A DNA stretch of 64,000 bases from Nitrospirota bacterium (lineage in GTDB: Bacteria > Nitrospirota > Thermodesulfovibrionia > Thermodesulfovibrionales > UBA6898), in NCBI GenBank assembly GCA_003252075.1, contig QKDO01000086.1, positions 1-64,000 on the forward strand, given 5' to 3'. This document shows positions 11,190 to 19,880 of this stretch, one piece after another; positions within the stretch are counted from its first letter, which is position 1; each line of letters starts with the position of its first letter. Below the pieces are notes generated by a model that was not told the origin of the DNA, made no database searches, and saw nothing but the letters and a program-made list of their open reading frames with translations. The translations under genes were made by a program, and so were the position numbers.

Positions 11190-11759
11190 ATGGTATCTGG
11201 GAGGGTTTTGGGGGTTGTCTTACTTGCTCTTGTTCTTCCGGCATCTGCTTTTGCAGCGGGAGCGCATGACGGTCTTAACTGCGTCGGCTGCCATAGTATC
11301 CATGCAGCCAAAGGGGAGATCATCTTTGGTCTGGAGCCGAATAAAAAAGCGGTCAGTCCCTGGACGAAGCAGCCCTTTACCGGGGTTACCGCATTGTGCC
11401 TCGGCTGCCATGAAACCGTTGAGCGGGGCGGCATGGGCATCGCAGCAGTTACTGCCACGCACAGCCATCCCTACGGCGTGTCGCCAAATCCGAAGGTCGC
11501 CAATGTCCCGTCTGCATTGCTCAGGGACGGCAAGCTCGAGTGTGTGGGTTGCCATGACCCGCATCCATCGAACCCCAACTATAAGTATCTCAGGGTCGAC
11601 ACTGCCAAAGGCGGCAACATGGGAGATTTCTGCGCACTGTGCCATAGCTCCAAGGCAGATCCCGGATCTCCAAAGAACATGAAGATCTTCAGCAGCATGA
11701 ACGAAAATGCAGCTCCGGCCTCCACAGCTCCGGCTCCTGCAGCACCGGCAAAGAAGTAA
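11190..11759 (+). CDS. Periplasmic tetrahaem c-type cytochrome
   Basis: This 189-residue protein has a signal peptide (cleavage near ASAFA/AG, about residue 23) and four CxxCH haem motifs: CVGCH, CLGCH, CVGCH and CALCH. The third is followed by DPHPSNP, typical of paired-CXXCH cytochromes. The last 20 or so residues are an Ala/Pro-rich tail. The ATG at 11190 follows an AGGAGG site; a TTG six codons upstream is an unlikely start. Its role is presumably periplasmic electron transfer; the partner is unknown. It is followed after three bases by the YprB-like gene, an unusual operon mate. Confidence 0.85.
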   Translation: MVSGRVLGVVLLALVLPASAFAAGAHDGLNCVGCHSIHAAKGEIIFGLEPNKKAVSPWTKQPFTGVTALCLGCHETVERGGMGIAAVTATHSHPYGVSPNPKVANVPSALLRDGKLECVGCHDPHPSNPNYKYLRVDTAKGGNMGDFCALCHSSKADPGSPKNMKIFSSMNENAAPASTAPAPAAPAKK

Positions 11760-11762
11760 TGG

Positions 11763-12545
11763 ATGATACAAAACAGCTTCTGCATACTTGACGGCATCGG
11801 CGAAAAAAAGGAGCGCAGGCTCTGGCGGGACGGTGTCCTGACATGGACCGACTTCCTGCATGCAGATAAGCTGCTGACGTTCAGCGACGAAAGAAAGAGG
11901 CTCTATAACGAGAGCCTCTTTCTTTTTCAGAAGGAACTGAGCGCGCGCAATGCCGGCTATTTCAGCCGGATGGTCAAGAGGAGGGAACAGTGGCGTCTCT
12001 TCGAACGGTTCAAAGATGGCGCAGTATGCCTGGATATCGAGACGAGCGGCCTGCAGCCGAACAGCGGCGGCTATGTCACGGTTGTGGGGCTGTATGACGG
12101 ATGTGACTACAAATGCTTCATACAGGGCAGAAATCTCACAACGGAGATCCTCAACAAGGAACTGCGAAATTACCAATGCCTCATTACGTTTTACGGGGCT
12201 GCCTTCGATATCCCTTTTCTCCAGCGCACATTCCGCGGCATAGAGTTCCCCATGCCGCATTTTGATCTCTGTTTTGCGGCGAAAAGGCTGAAGATAGCGG
12301 GAGGCCTGAAGAAGATCGAGCATGACTTCGGCATCGAGCGGGATGAGTCAGTGCAGGGACTTGACGGATATGATGCCGTAAAGCTGTGGGAACATGCCAG
12401 GGCCGGCTCATCTCATGCCCTGGACCGCCTGATCCAGTACAACCGGGAAGATACGGTCAACCTCATGCAGATCGCGCCGGTACTGTATGAACGCTTGAAA
12501 CAGTCAACAGGGATCGAGGAATACCTTGCCTGCGGAGTTGTCTGA
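11763..12545 (+). CDS. YprB-like ribonuclease H-fold 3'-5' exonuclease
   Basis: This 260-residue protein has a short helix-hairpin-helix-like N-terminus (ILDGIGEKKERRLWRDGV) and a DEDD-type exonuclease domain. Exo I is VCLDIETSGL with Asp91 and Glu93, Exo II is ITFYGAAFDIPFL, and Exo III lies in YNREDTVNLM. This matches the YprB family of predicted nucleases, whose substrate is not firmly known. It lies three bases after the cytochrome gene and its end overlaps the Xer recombinase start by 20 bases. Confidence 0.8.
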   Translation: MIQNSFCILDGIGEKKERRLWRDGVLTWTDFLHADKLLTFSDERKRLYNESLFLFQKELSARNAGYFSRMVKRREQWRLFERFKDGAVCLDIETSGLQPNSGGYVTVVGLYDGCDYKCFIQGRNLTTEILNKELRNYQCLITFYGAAFDIPFLQRTFRGIEFPMPHFDLCFAAKRLKIAGGLKKIEHDFGIERDESVQGLDGYDAVKLWEHARAGSSHALDRLIQYNREDTVNLMQIAPVLYERLKQSTGIEEYLACGVV

Positions 12546-13404
12546 TCTCTTCCTTACCTATCTTTCTGTAGAAAAAGGCCTTTCCCGAAACACGGTCAAT
12601 GCCTATGCCACGGATCTGAAGAAGTATCTCCAGTTTTTGAAGAAAAACAGCAGAGATGCGCAGACAGCACGGAAGGAAGACATCATCGATTTTCTGGAGC
12701 TCCTGAGAAGCGGCACCTATGCGATTCCCACGGTCTGCAGGTACATATCTTCCATCAAGGCGTTTTATAAATTTCTGCTGATAGAGAATCGCATACCGGA
12801 AGACCCCACGGAAAACCTTCAGATGCCGAGGAAATGGGAACGCGTTCCCAAGGCGCTGACCATAGCGGACGTGAAGAGTCTGCTCGCGGCGAAGTTCAAT
12901 GCCGGGACAGCGCTGCGGGACTCTTCCATGCTCGAACTGCTCTACTCATCAGGACTGCGGGTGAGCGAACTGGTGAATATCAAGCTTGGCGACATCCATG
13001 CCGAGGCCGGCTTCATCAGGGTGATCGGCAAAGGATCCAAGGAGCGGATCGTTCCGGTGAACGGAAGGGCGCTTGGAAGGATCAAGAGATTTATCTCTGA
13101 AGAACGCCCTGTGATACTGAAAAAAAGGGAGTCCCTGTACCTGTTTGTGACGCGCACCGGCAGGCCTATGACGCGGCAGCGCTTCTGGCAGATGCTGAAG
13201 GCAGTGGGCAAACAGGCAGGGATAGAACTTTCTCCGCATACCATACGGCACTGTTTTGCGACCCACCTTCTGGAAGGCGGGGCTGACCTCAGATCAGTGC
13301 AGAAGATGCTGGGGCACGCTGACATTTCCACGACGCAGATCTACACGAAGGTTACAACAGACAGGATCAAAAAAGTCTTCAAGACCTATCATCCGAGAGC
13401 GTGA
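12526..13404 (+). CDS. xerD: Tyrosine recombinase XerC/XerD
   Basis: A 292-residue site-specific recombinase of the chromosome dimer resolution type. An N-terminal SAM-like helical domain (residues 1-95) precedes the catalytic domain with Arg145 (SGLRVSE), Lys169 (GKGSKER), His238 and Arg241 (HTIRH), His264 (LGHADISTT) and the nucleophile Tyr273. Length and complete catalytic set fit housekeeping XerC/D better than a phage integrase, and no mobile element is nearby. The start is TTG inside the preceding gene, with GAGGA six bases upstream. XerC versus XerD cannot be told for certain. Confidence 0.88.
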   Translation: MPAELSDLFLTYLSVEKGLSRNTVNAYATDLKKYLQFLKKNSRDAQTARKEDIIDFLELLRSGTYAIPTVCRYISSIKAFYKFLLIENRIPEDPTENLQMPRKWERVPKALTIADVKSLLAAKFNAGTALRDSSMLELLYSSGLRVSELVNIKLGDIHAEAGFIRVIGKGSKERIVPVNGRALGRIKRFISEERPVILKKRESLYLFVTRTGRPMTRQRFWQMLKAVGKQAGIELSPHTIRHCFATHLLEGGADLRSVQKMLGHADISTTQIYTKVTTDRIKKVFKTYHPRA

Positions 13405-13771
13405 GGTCCGGTGCAGCAGCTGTCTGCCACTTCCCGGAGTCGACGGCTCGGGGCCTGAGAGTACGGTCCTGACAAAAGCTAGATCATGGTATCATTGAAG
13501 TATCCTGACACGGGGCTTGTCGCTGGAGAAATATTTGAATTGCATGAGGTATGCTTTTTTCCTGTCCTTATGCCTATTATTGGCGAGCAGGATAGAGCAC
13601 AGAGCTATGGTCGCGGAATATGTACCCTGTCAGGCTGGTGAAAAGTACTTCACTGCCGGTCGGAAATCATGTCGGTGTGGCAGGTTACGAAGATATGCCG
13701 GCAGCAAGAAAAAAAGCTCCGTTCGGTCATGATTGCACGGACCGAGGTTTTTGCAGGGTGAAAGGATCTGC
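13405..13771. other. 367-bp region between xerD and the AsmA-like gene
   Basis: No gene is supported here. A 71-codon frame (13517-13732) starts at TTG without a ribosome site. A version starting at 13544 begins with a hydrophobic stretch but then becomes Arg/Lys/Ser-rich and unconvincing. A hairpin (13722-13728 with 13740-13746) followed by TTTTT at 13748-13752 may terminate the upstream transcript just before the AsmA-like gene; its 11-base loop makes it a weak call. Confidence 0.4.
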
Positions 13772-16700
13772 ATGCTGACAGTTGATAATGTGCCCGGCGA
13801 CGGACGCATGAGCAGAGCAAAAAAAATCGCGCTCTACCTTGGTATAGCACTGGGAGTTGTCCTTGTTGCGGCAGCTGCACTGGTACTGTTTCTTCCGCGC
13901 CTCATAGACCTGGAGAGCGTGAAGGCAAAGGCTATGGCGGTCATTTCAGAGAAGACCGGCGCTGCCGTTCACTTTGATCAGGTGGGCCTCTCCTATTTCC
14001 CCCGTCTTGGTGTCACCATTTCAGGTATAAAGGCTGAACTGGCGGGAGATGCGGCACTCCGGGCGGAATCGCTGAGGCTCTATCCCTCGCTCCTGCGCCT
14101 GCTTTCCGGAAAAGTCGAGATCGCAGCCGTGAAGATACAGTCACCCGTCATCGCTGTCAGGATGGACAAAAAGAAACCCCGCGATGAAGAGGATATTGAT
14201 GCAAAGCTGGCGGGGCTGCTCGGTTCCATTGCCACGGGCTCTCCCGGCCTTCAGGTGAGCGTCAGGGACGGGGTGCTGAACCTTGCGGCTGAAGGCAATG
14301 CGTCGCTGCGCGTAACGGAAATTGATATGGATGCTGATTTCGGCCGTGATTCGCTGGAGATCACTGCCAGCGGAAGTACCGGCTTTCTGAAGCGTATTGC
14401 CCTTGAAATCACCGTGAGAACAAGAGAACGCGCCATAACGGGCGTTTCCTTTGCGGTCAAAGCAAAAGAGATTGACGTGATACGCATGCGCGAGGCTATT
14501 CTGCCGCTTGCAGGAGATGTCCCTGTTGTCAGGACGATCTTCTCCTATCTCAAGGGTGGGAGTGTCCCGGCGCTTTCTGTCTCTAGCGACTCTGCCTCAG
14601 TCAAAGACCTGGGAAGCACGGACAATATCGTTGTCAAGGGGGATATCCGGGGCGGCGGGGTATCTGTTCCCGACACGGTGCTCGAATTCAGCAAGGTCAG
14701 TGGTAGATGCAGTGTGGCGAAGGGAATTCTCGAAGCTGAGAACGTGGCCGGTATGCTTGGCCGTATTGAACTGCGGAATGCCCGGCTCAAGGTCGGCGTG
14801 CGCCGGGGGGATCAGCCCTTTCATCTCGAAACGGACGTACGGTCGACGATAGGGGAAGCAACGGGCATTACGGCAAGAATTCTGAAGGAGCCGCCGGCAA
14901 TCCTTTCCCGCATCGGGAGTATCAACGGTCCCTTTGAAGGACGACTGGTTCTCGGGGAGAGCACCGCGATATTCCGCGCAGGATCGGACTTCCGGAACGG
15001 GATGATCAAGCTCACGGCAAAGATGAAGACTGATTTCGCACAAAGCATCGCGCTCGATCTGGATTTCCGGCAGGGGAGAGGGCCGGATGGGGTCCGGCTC
15101 AATGCCGAGGCGCGCGATTTTGATCTCAAGAAGGCCGAATCCGGCCTCAGGGACATTTCGCAGGAAGTTCCTGCGCTGGGGAAGGTTTTTCGTTATGTCA
15201 CTTCCGGTCTCGCGCCGGCAATCACCTTTTCTGCAAAAGGAGCTACGTTCGGAGATATTGGAGAACCTGAGAATTTTGTCATTCGCGGACAGTTGGGAGG
15301 GGGTACGGTCATCATTCCCGATACCGGCCTTGCCTTTGAAAAGGTGAACGGCACGTACAGCGTTGAAAATGGTGTCCTGGATGCCTCGGGTATTAAGGCT
15401 GGGCTGAACAAAGGCAACCTGACCAATGGTGCCTTGAAGATAGCCCTCGGGAAAGATGGCGGTCCCTTTCATGTTGATGCAGATGCAGCCCTGACTGCAG
15501 AAGCTGCACAGCAGATCCTCCGGCGCTTTGTAAAGGAGCCGTCCTTTCCCCTTGACCGGTTGCAGGACCTTAGGGGAATGGTTACGGGCAAGGTTGTACT
15601 CGGCGAAAACACCGCTGCTTTTGAGTCCTGGAAGGAGCATGGTACGTTTGGGTTCGACGGGCGGATTGACCTGGCCGGCGGGCCGGGTGTCGATCTGGCA
15701 CTGAAGGTAATGCCAGGGGGAGTGGATGTCAGAAAACTGCATTTCCAGGATGCACAATCGAGTGCTACGATCAGTCTGCATCATGCAGGGAAGCATCTCA
15801 ACGGACAATTCGACGGGACCCTCACAGAAGAGACCCTGGCTAGGATTATCAGGATGCCGGAGATGCAGAAGGGCCAGGTCAGCGGGAGCATCACCGCTGC
15901 CATTGACCTTGAAGCCGTCACGAAATCCAAGGTCCGGGGCAGACTCTCCGTAGCAGGGGTACCCCTGCTTCTGCGGGAAGGACTACAGCTGAACATAAAG
16001 ACCATGGACCTGCGGGCTGAACCGGGGGTATTCTTTATCGACACTTCTGCCGTGAACATCGGCGATACGGACATTGCGCTGCGCGGAACCATCAAGCCCG
16101 GGCCGAAGGACCTCGTTGTCAACGCTGATCTTTCTGCCAAGCTCATCAACTGGGAAACGGTCAAACAACTCAGCTCGAAGCAGAAAGGAGATGCCCGAAA
16201 GGAAGAGAAGGCTGCTGAGCCCCTGGCGGTCAGCGGTGTGATCAGGGTCTCTGTAGAGAACTTTGTCTCAGGCGGGTACACCATCAGTCCTCTCAGGGCA
16301 GAGATCGACCTGGCAGAGGAGAAGACGGCGATCAACGTGCATGAGGCAGCTCTCTGTGGTATATCCGCGCCGGGAAGAATTGTTCTGGAGAAGAAAGTGG
16401 TCGAATTTTCCTTCAAACCTTCTGCCAAAGACCGGGAACTGCTTCCAACGGTCGCCTGTATCAGTGATCAGAAAGGCCAGATCAGAGGAACCTTCAGCCT
16501 CGAAGGAAACCTGAAGGCCAAAGGCAAGGCCGATGAGCTTGTCCGTACCCTGAGCGGAGACCTCAGTTTTTCCGCACACAACGGAAGCATCGATAAAGCG
16601 CCGACGCTCGCGAGGGTGCTCGCCTTTATCGACCTGTCGGAGATCTTTTCCGGCAGTATCCCCGATATCGGCAAGGAACAGTTTCCCTACCGCTCCATTT

Positions 16701-17062
16701 CAGTCAAGGGTGACCTAAAGAATGGAAAGCTTACGCTTCGGGATGCGGTGATGGATGCACCGTCCTTTGGTATGGTGGCAACAGGAGAAATCGATTATGT
16801 ATCGAAGAGTGTGGATCTCCAGCTCCTGGCCGCTCCATTCAGTACGGTCGACAGCGTAATCAAAAGGATCCCGATCGTAAAGAATATCATGGGTGGTTCC
16901 CTGGTTGCAGTGCCTGTCCGGGTTACGGGAAACTTTACAGACCTGAAGACCAGTTATATGCCGTTAGCACATGTCGGCTCAGGGCTCCTTGGGATCATGG
17001 AACGGACCATAAAGCTGCCGATCAGCATTTTTCAGCCTTCGGCGCCGGCAGAGAAGAAATGA
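13772..17062 (+). CDS. AsmA/YhdP-like envelope protein with internal duplication
   Basis: About 1096 residues from the ATG at 13772, preceded by AAAGGAT; starts at 13733 or 13808 are possible. A positively charged N-terminus and one membrane helix (about residues 18-41) anchor a large, periplasmic, beta-rich domain. The N-terminal AsmA domain includes GAAVHFDQVGLSYFPRLGVT. The C-terminal AsmA-like region includes LSGDLSFSAHNGSID and IPIVKNIMGG. The middle holds two homologous modules of about 150 residues (near 250-402 and 466-614). AsmA-like proteins form hydrophobic grooves that shuttle phospholipids between the membranes; that role is inferred from the family. The gene stands alone. Confidence 0.8.
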   Translation: MLTVDNVPGDGRMSRAKKIALYLGIALGVVLVAAAALVLFLPRLIDLESVKAKAMAVISEKTGAAVHFDQVGLSYFPRLGVTISGIKAELAGDAALRAESLRLYPSLLRLLSGKVEIAAVKIQSPVIAVRMDKKKPRDEEDIDAKLAGLLGSIATGSPGLQVSVRDGVLNLAAEGNASLRVTEIDMDADFGRDSLEITASGSTGFLKRIALEITVRTRERAITGVSFAVKAKEIDVIRMREAILPLAGDVPVVRTIFSYLKGGSVPALSVSSDSASVKDLGSTDNIVVKGDIRGGGVSVPDTVLEFSKVSGRCSVAKGILEAENVAGMLGRIELRNARLKVGVRRGDQPFHLETDVRSTIGEATGITARILKEPPAILSRIGSINGPFEGRLVLGESTAIFRAGSDFRNGMIKLTAKMKTDFAQSIALDLDFRQGRGPDGVRLNAEARDFDLKKAESGLRDISQEVPALGKVFRYVTSGLAPAITFSAKGATFGDIGEPENFVIRGQLGGGTVIIPDTGLAFEKVNGTYSVENGVLDASGIKAGLNKGNLTNGALKIALGKDGGPFHVDADAALTAEAAQQILRRFVKEPSFPLDRLQDLRGMVTGKVVLGENTAAFESWKEHGTFGFDGRIDLAGGPGVDLALKVMPGGVDVRKLHFQDAQSSATISLHHAGKHLNGQFDGTLTEETLARIIRMPEMQKGQVSGSITAAIDLEAVTKSKVRGRLSVAGVPLLLREGLQLNIKTMDLRAEPGVFFIDTSAVNIGDTDIALRGTIKPGPKDLVVNADLSAKLINWETVKQLSSKQKGDARKEEKAAEPLAVSGVIRVSVENFVSGGYTISPLRAEIDLAEEKTAINVHEAALCGISAPGRIVLEKKVVEFSFKPSAKDRELLPTVACISDQKGQIRGTFSLEGNLKAKGKADELVRTLSGDLSFSAHNGSIDKAPTLARVLAFIDLSEIFSGSIPDIGKEQFPYRSISVKGDLKNGKLTLRDAVMDAPSFGMVATGEIDYVSKSVDLQLLAAPFSTVDSVIKRIPIVKNIMGGSLVAVPVRVTGNFTDLKTSYMPLAHVGSGLLGIMERTIKLPISIFQPSAPAEKK

Positions 17063-17168
17063 TATGATAGTTCAGTATATGTCGACCATGCCGATAATCT
17101 TTCCGTCCCCTGCCGGAATGGTGCTCGCGGGCGTAATACAAAGACGGGGATGAGATCGTGAGGAGAGC

Positions 17169-18587
17169 ATGAAACGTGACGAAAGGGTGACGTCCGATAT
17201 GGAAGAACGGGCCCGGGAGTATGCGGTCAATGCCCATACCCGCATCGGCCATCTCCGCAAGTATCATAAGCTTCCTTATGCAACACACCTTCATAATGTG
17301 GCTGCCCTTGTGGCGTCGGTTACCGACGACCCGGAAACGCTTGCTGCAGCCTGGCTGCATGACGTAGTTGAGGATACCCCTGCTACCTTAGAGGATGTCG
17401 AGAAGTCCTTTGGCAGATCAATAGCCTCGCTCGTGGAGTCACTCACGGATGTGAGCAGGCCGCGCGACGGCAACAGATCAGTGCGCAAGGAGCTGGACCG
17501 TCGGCATCTGGCAAAGGCCAACAGGCAGGCAAAGACAATCAAGCTTGCCGATCTTATCGACAACTGCCGGGACATCTGCCAGAATGATGCGCGCTTTGCC
17601 CGGGTATATCTGGGTGAGATGGCGAAACTTCTGGAGGTCCTGCAGGAGGGCGATGCCAACCTCTACGGTCAGGCCATCGAGCTCCACCATGACTGTTCCC
17701 GAAGGCTCGGCGCATCTCCGATCCAGGATGATATGCCCGAAATTCCCCAGCCCGGGCTCTGGAACAGTGAGATCATACCCATGCATGTGATCCGGCACTA
17801 TGCGGAATCCTTTACGGCGTTGGATGTGGCTGACCCGTTGCGTTCTTTTGATCTGGAGAAGAACAGTGACGAAGTTTTTCAGATCATGAAGGATAATTCG
17901 CTGGATGTCATCTGTCTCCGTGATGAGGGGCTGATACGGGGATATGTGCGAAGGAGTGATCTGACGGGAGGGCGCTGCAGTGAGCACCTGCGGACTTTTC
18001 GCCCAGAACAGGTCATATCGGGAGAAGACCCGTTGACAGAGGTCATTCGGATATTGACGATCTATGAGCATGCTTTTGTCTCCCTGCTCGATGAAGTTGT
18101 CGGCTGCATCGACCGCAGCTGCCTTAACAAGCCTGTGGCACGCATGTGGATCTTCGGCATCATCACCCTGACGGAGATGGAACTGGTGCGACTCATTTCT
18201 GAGCACTTTCCCGGCGATACCTGGACAGTCCATGTCTCACGCGGCCGTATGGAAAAGGCCGTTATCCTGCAGCAGGAGCGGCTGCGGCGCAACCGGCAGA
18301 GCAGCCTGATCGATTGCCTCCAGTTCTCTGACAAGGCACAGATACTGATGAAGAAGCCGGAAATCCTTCAGCTCTTCGGCTTTACATCGAAGAACGCGGC
18401 TGTCGAGGCGATAAAGCAGCTCGAGTCACTCCGCAACAATCTTGCCCACGCACAGGACATCGTGACGCACGACTGGGCAGCCATAGCCCGGATAGCCTCG
18501 CGGCTCGAAGAGGCGGTGCTGCTCAGGAGAAGCCACCCCGGGGGTGGTATGACAACGGATACCCTTCCGCCAGGGAAGAGAACATGA
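17169..18587 (+). CDS. HD (ppGpp hydrolase-like) - CBS-like - HEPN fusion protein
   Basis: This 472-residue protein shows three parts. Residues 1-180 match the SpoT/MESH1-type HD domain: LPYATH with His40, His64-Asp65 and Glu68-Asp69 in WLHDVVEDT, FG at 81-82, and KLADLIDN (125-132). Residues 205-345 look like two divergent CBS repeats (DEVFQIMKDNSLDVICLRDE, then GEDPLTEVIRIL and a matching region). The C-terminal 120 residues are helical and end in LRNNLAH (421-427), the R-x4-H signature of HEPN ribonucleases. No synthetase domain is present. The stop overlaps the nhaA start (ATGA), so the two are coupled. The likely roles are (p)ppGpp hydrolysis, nucleotide sensing and RNA cleavage; only the motifs are seen. 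Confidence 0.75.
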   Translation: MKRDERVTSDMEERAREYAVNAHTRIGHLRKYHKLPYATHLHNVAALVASVTDDPETLAAAWLHDVVEDTPATLEDVEKSFGRSIASLVESLTDVSRPRDGNRSVRKELDRRHLAKANRQAKTIKLADLIDNCRDICQNDARFARVYLGEMAKLLEVLQEGDANLYGQAIELHHDCSRRLGASPIQDDMPEIPQPGLWNSEIIPMHVIRHYAESFTALDVADPLRSFDLEKNSDEVFQIMKDNSLDVICLRDEGLIRGYVRRSDLTGGRCSEHLRTFRPEQVISGEDPLTEVIRILTIYEHAFVSLLDEVVGCIDRSCLNKPVARMWIFGIITLTEMELVRLISEHFPGDTWTVHVSRGRMEKAVILQQERLRRNRQSSLIDCLQFSDKAQILMKKPEILQLFGFTSKNAAVEAIKQLESLRNNLAHAQDIVTHDWAAIARIASRLEEAVLLRRSHPGGGMTTDTLPPGKRT

Positions 18588-19750
18588 AGATCATCGAAGA
18601 ATTCATACAACGGGAATCATCCGCAGGCATAACGTTGATGTTCGTGACCGCCGCTGCCCTGCTGCTGAAGAACTCACCCTTATCAGAGGTATATAATGCC
18701 TTTCTGCATACGCCGGTTGTAGTCCGATTTGGTGCATTGCATATCGACAAGCCGCTGCTGTTGTGGATAAATGACGGTCTCATGGCGGTCTTTTTTTTGC
18801 TGATCGGTCTTGAGGTTAAACGAGAGATTCTGGAAGAGAATCTCTCCTCCTGGTCTCAGGCTGCACTTCCGGTCATTGCAGCAGTGGGTGGCATGGCAGT
18901 GCCCGCTTTTATCTATATCGCCCTGAACAGGGGCGAGGAATTGGCAATGCTGGGCTGGGCGATTCCTACGGCTACGGATATTGCCTTTGCCCTGGGCATC
19001 CTGTCACTCTTAGGGAACCGGGTGCCGGGATCATTGAAGATCTATCTCATGGCGCTTGCCATCATCGATGATCTGGGTGCCATTGTCATCATTGCCGTCT
19101 TCTATACAACAGATCTCTCCCACCTGTCCCTCATCGTGGCTTGCCTGAGCCTGCTGGCGCTTGTGCTCCTGAACAGATTCGAGGTAACCAAAAAGGCGGC
19201 ATATGTTATTCTCGGGGTCGTCTTATGGGTAAGTGTCTTAAAATCGGGAGTCCATGCAACATTGGCCGGGGTTGCCCTGGCATTCACGATCCCTCTTGCA
19301 TCCACGGACAAAGACGGCAATACGTTTTCTCTGTCGAATTCCATGGAGCACGACCTCCATCCCTGGGTTGCATTCCTCATACTGCCGCTCTTTGCGTTTG
19401 TGAACGCCGGCGTAGACATCAGAGGAATATCGCTTGCTCAGATGAGCGCGAGTGTCCCGCTGGGAATAATGCTTGGTCTCTTCATCGGGAAACAGGCAGG
19501 GGTGTTCGGATTCAGCTGGGTGGCGATAAAACTCAAACTGGCATCGATGCCAACCGGAAGCAGCTGGCGGCAGCTGTATGGTGTTGCTGTCCTGACCGGG
19601 ATCGGTTTTACCATGAGCCTCTTCATCGATTCCCTGGCCTTTGAAGATGATATGGTCTATCAGTATGCGGACAAGCTTGCCGTGCTCCTCGGTTCTTTCT
19701 TCTCCGGCCTCGCAGGGTATCTGATCCTGAGGCGTTCTCAGAGCAGGTAA
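18584..19750 (+). CDS. nhaA: Na+/H+ antiporter NhaA
   Basis: A 388-residue inner-membrane antiporter with about twelve hydrophobic helices. Hallmarks are GLEVKREI (about 75-82), TDIAFALGIL with Asp132, and the ion-binding pair Asp162-Asp163 in AIIDDLGAIVII. It exchanges Na+ or Li+ for protons for pH and sodium homeostasis. The ATG overlaps the stop of the HD-CBS-HEPN gene by four bases, so its expression is tied to that protein. A GCCCGT/ACGGGC hairpin (19770-19787) follows it without a U-run. Confidence 0.96.
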   Translation: MKIIEEFIQRESSAGITLMFVTAAALLLKNSPLSEVYNAFLHTPVVVRFGALHIDKPLLLWINDGLMAVFFLLIGLEVKREILEENLSSWSQAALPVIAAVGGMAVPAFIYIALNRGEELAMLGWAIPTATDIAFALGILSLLGNRVPGSLKIYLMALAIIDDLGAIVIIAVFYTTDLSHLSLIVACLSLLALVLLNRFEVTKKAAYVILGVVLWVSVLKSGVHATLAGVALAFTIPLASTDKDGNTFSLSNSMEHDLHPWVAFLILPLFAFVNAGVDIRGISLAQMSASVPLGIMLGLFIGKQAGVFGFSWVAIKLKLASMPTGSSWRQLYGVAVLTGIGFTMSLFIDSLAFEDDMVYQYADKLAVLLGSFFSGLAGYLILRRSQSR

Positions 19751-19796
19751 TCCTGGCATCTGCCGGAGAGCCCGTGTAATAACGGGCGATGCAGCG

Positions 19797-19802
19797 TATA
19801 AT
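19797..19802 (+). promoter_or_regulatory. Possible -10 element upstream of the AI-2E family gene
   Basis: A perfect TATAAT lies 78 bp before the ATG at 19881. No good -35 box is found 16-18 bp upstream (GTGTAA at best), so this is only a candidate. Confidence 0.25.
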
Positions 19803-19880
19803 ACAGTCACAGTCAGAGCTGAACCGGAGGGTTTGCGTCATGGCGCAGGACTGCCGCAGCTCCATGGGAGGAGAGCGAAG

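Noticed and set aside
13517..13732. 71-codon frame upstream of the AsmA-like gene
   Set aside because: TTG start, no ribosome site, no recognisable protein; only a short hydrophobic stretch supports it.
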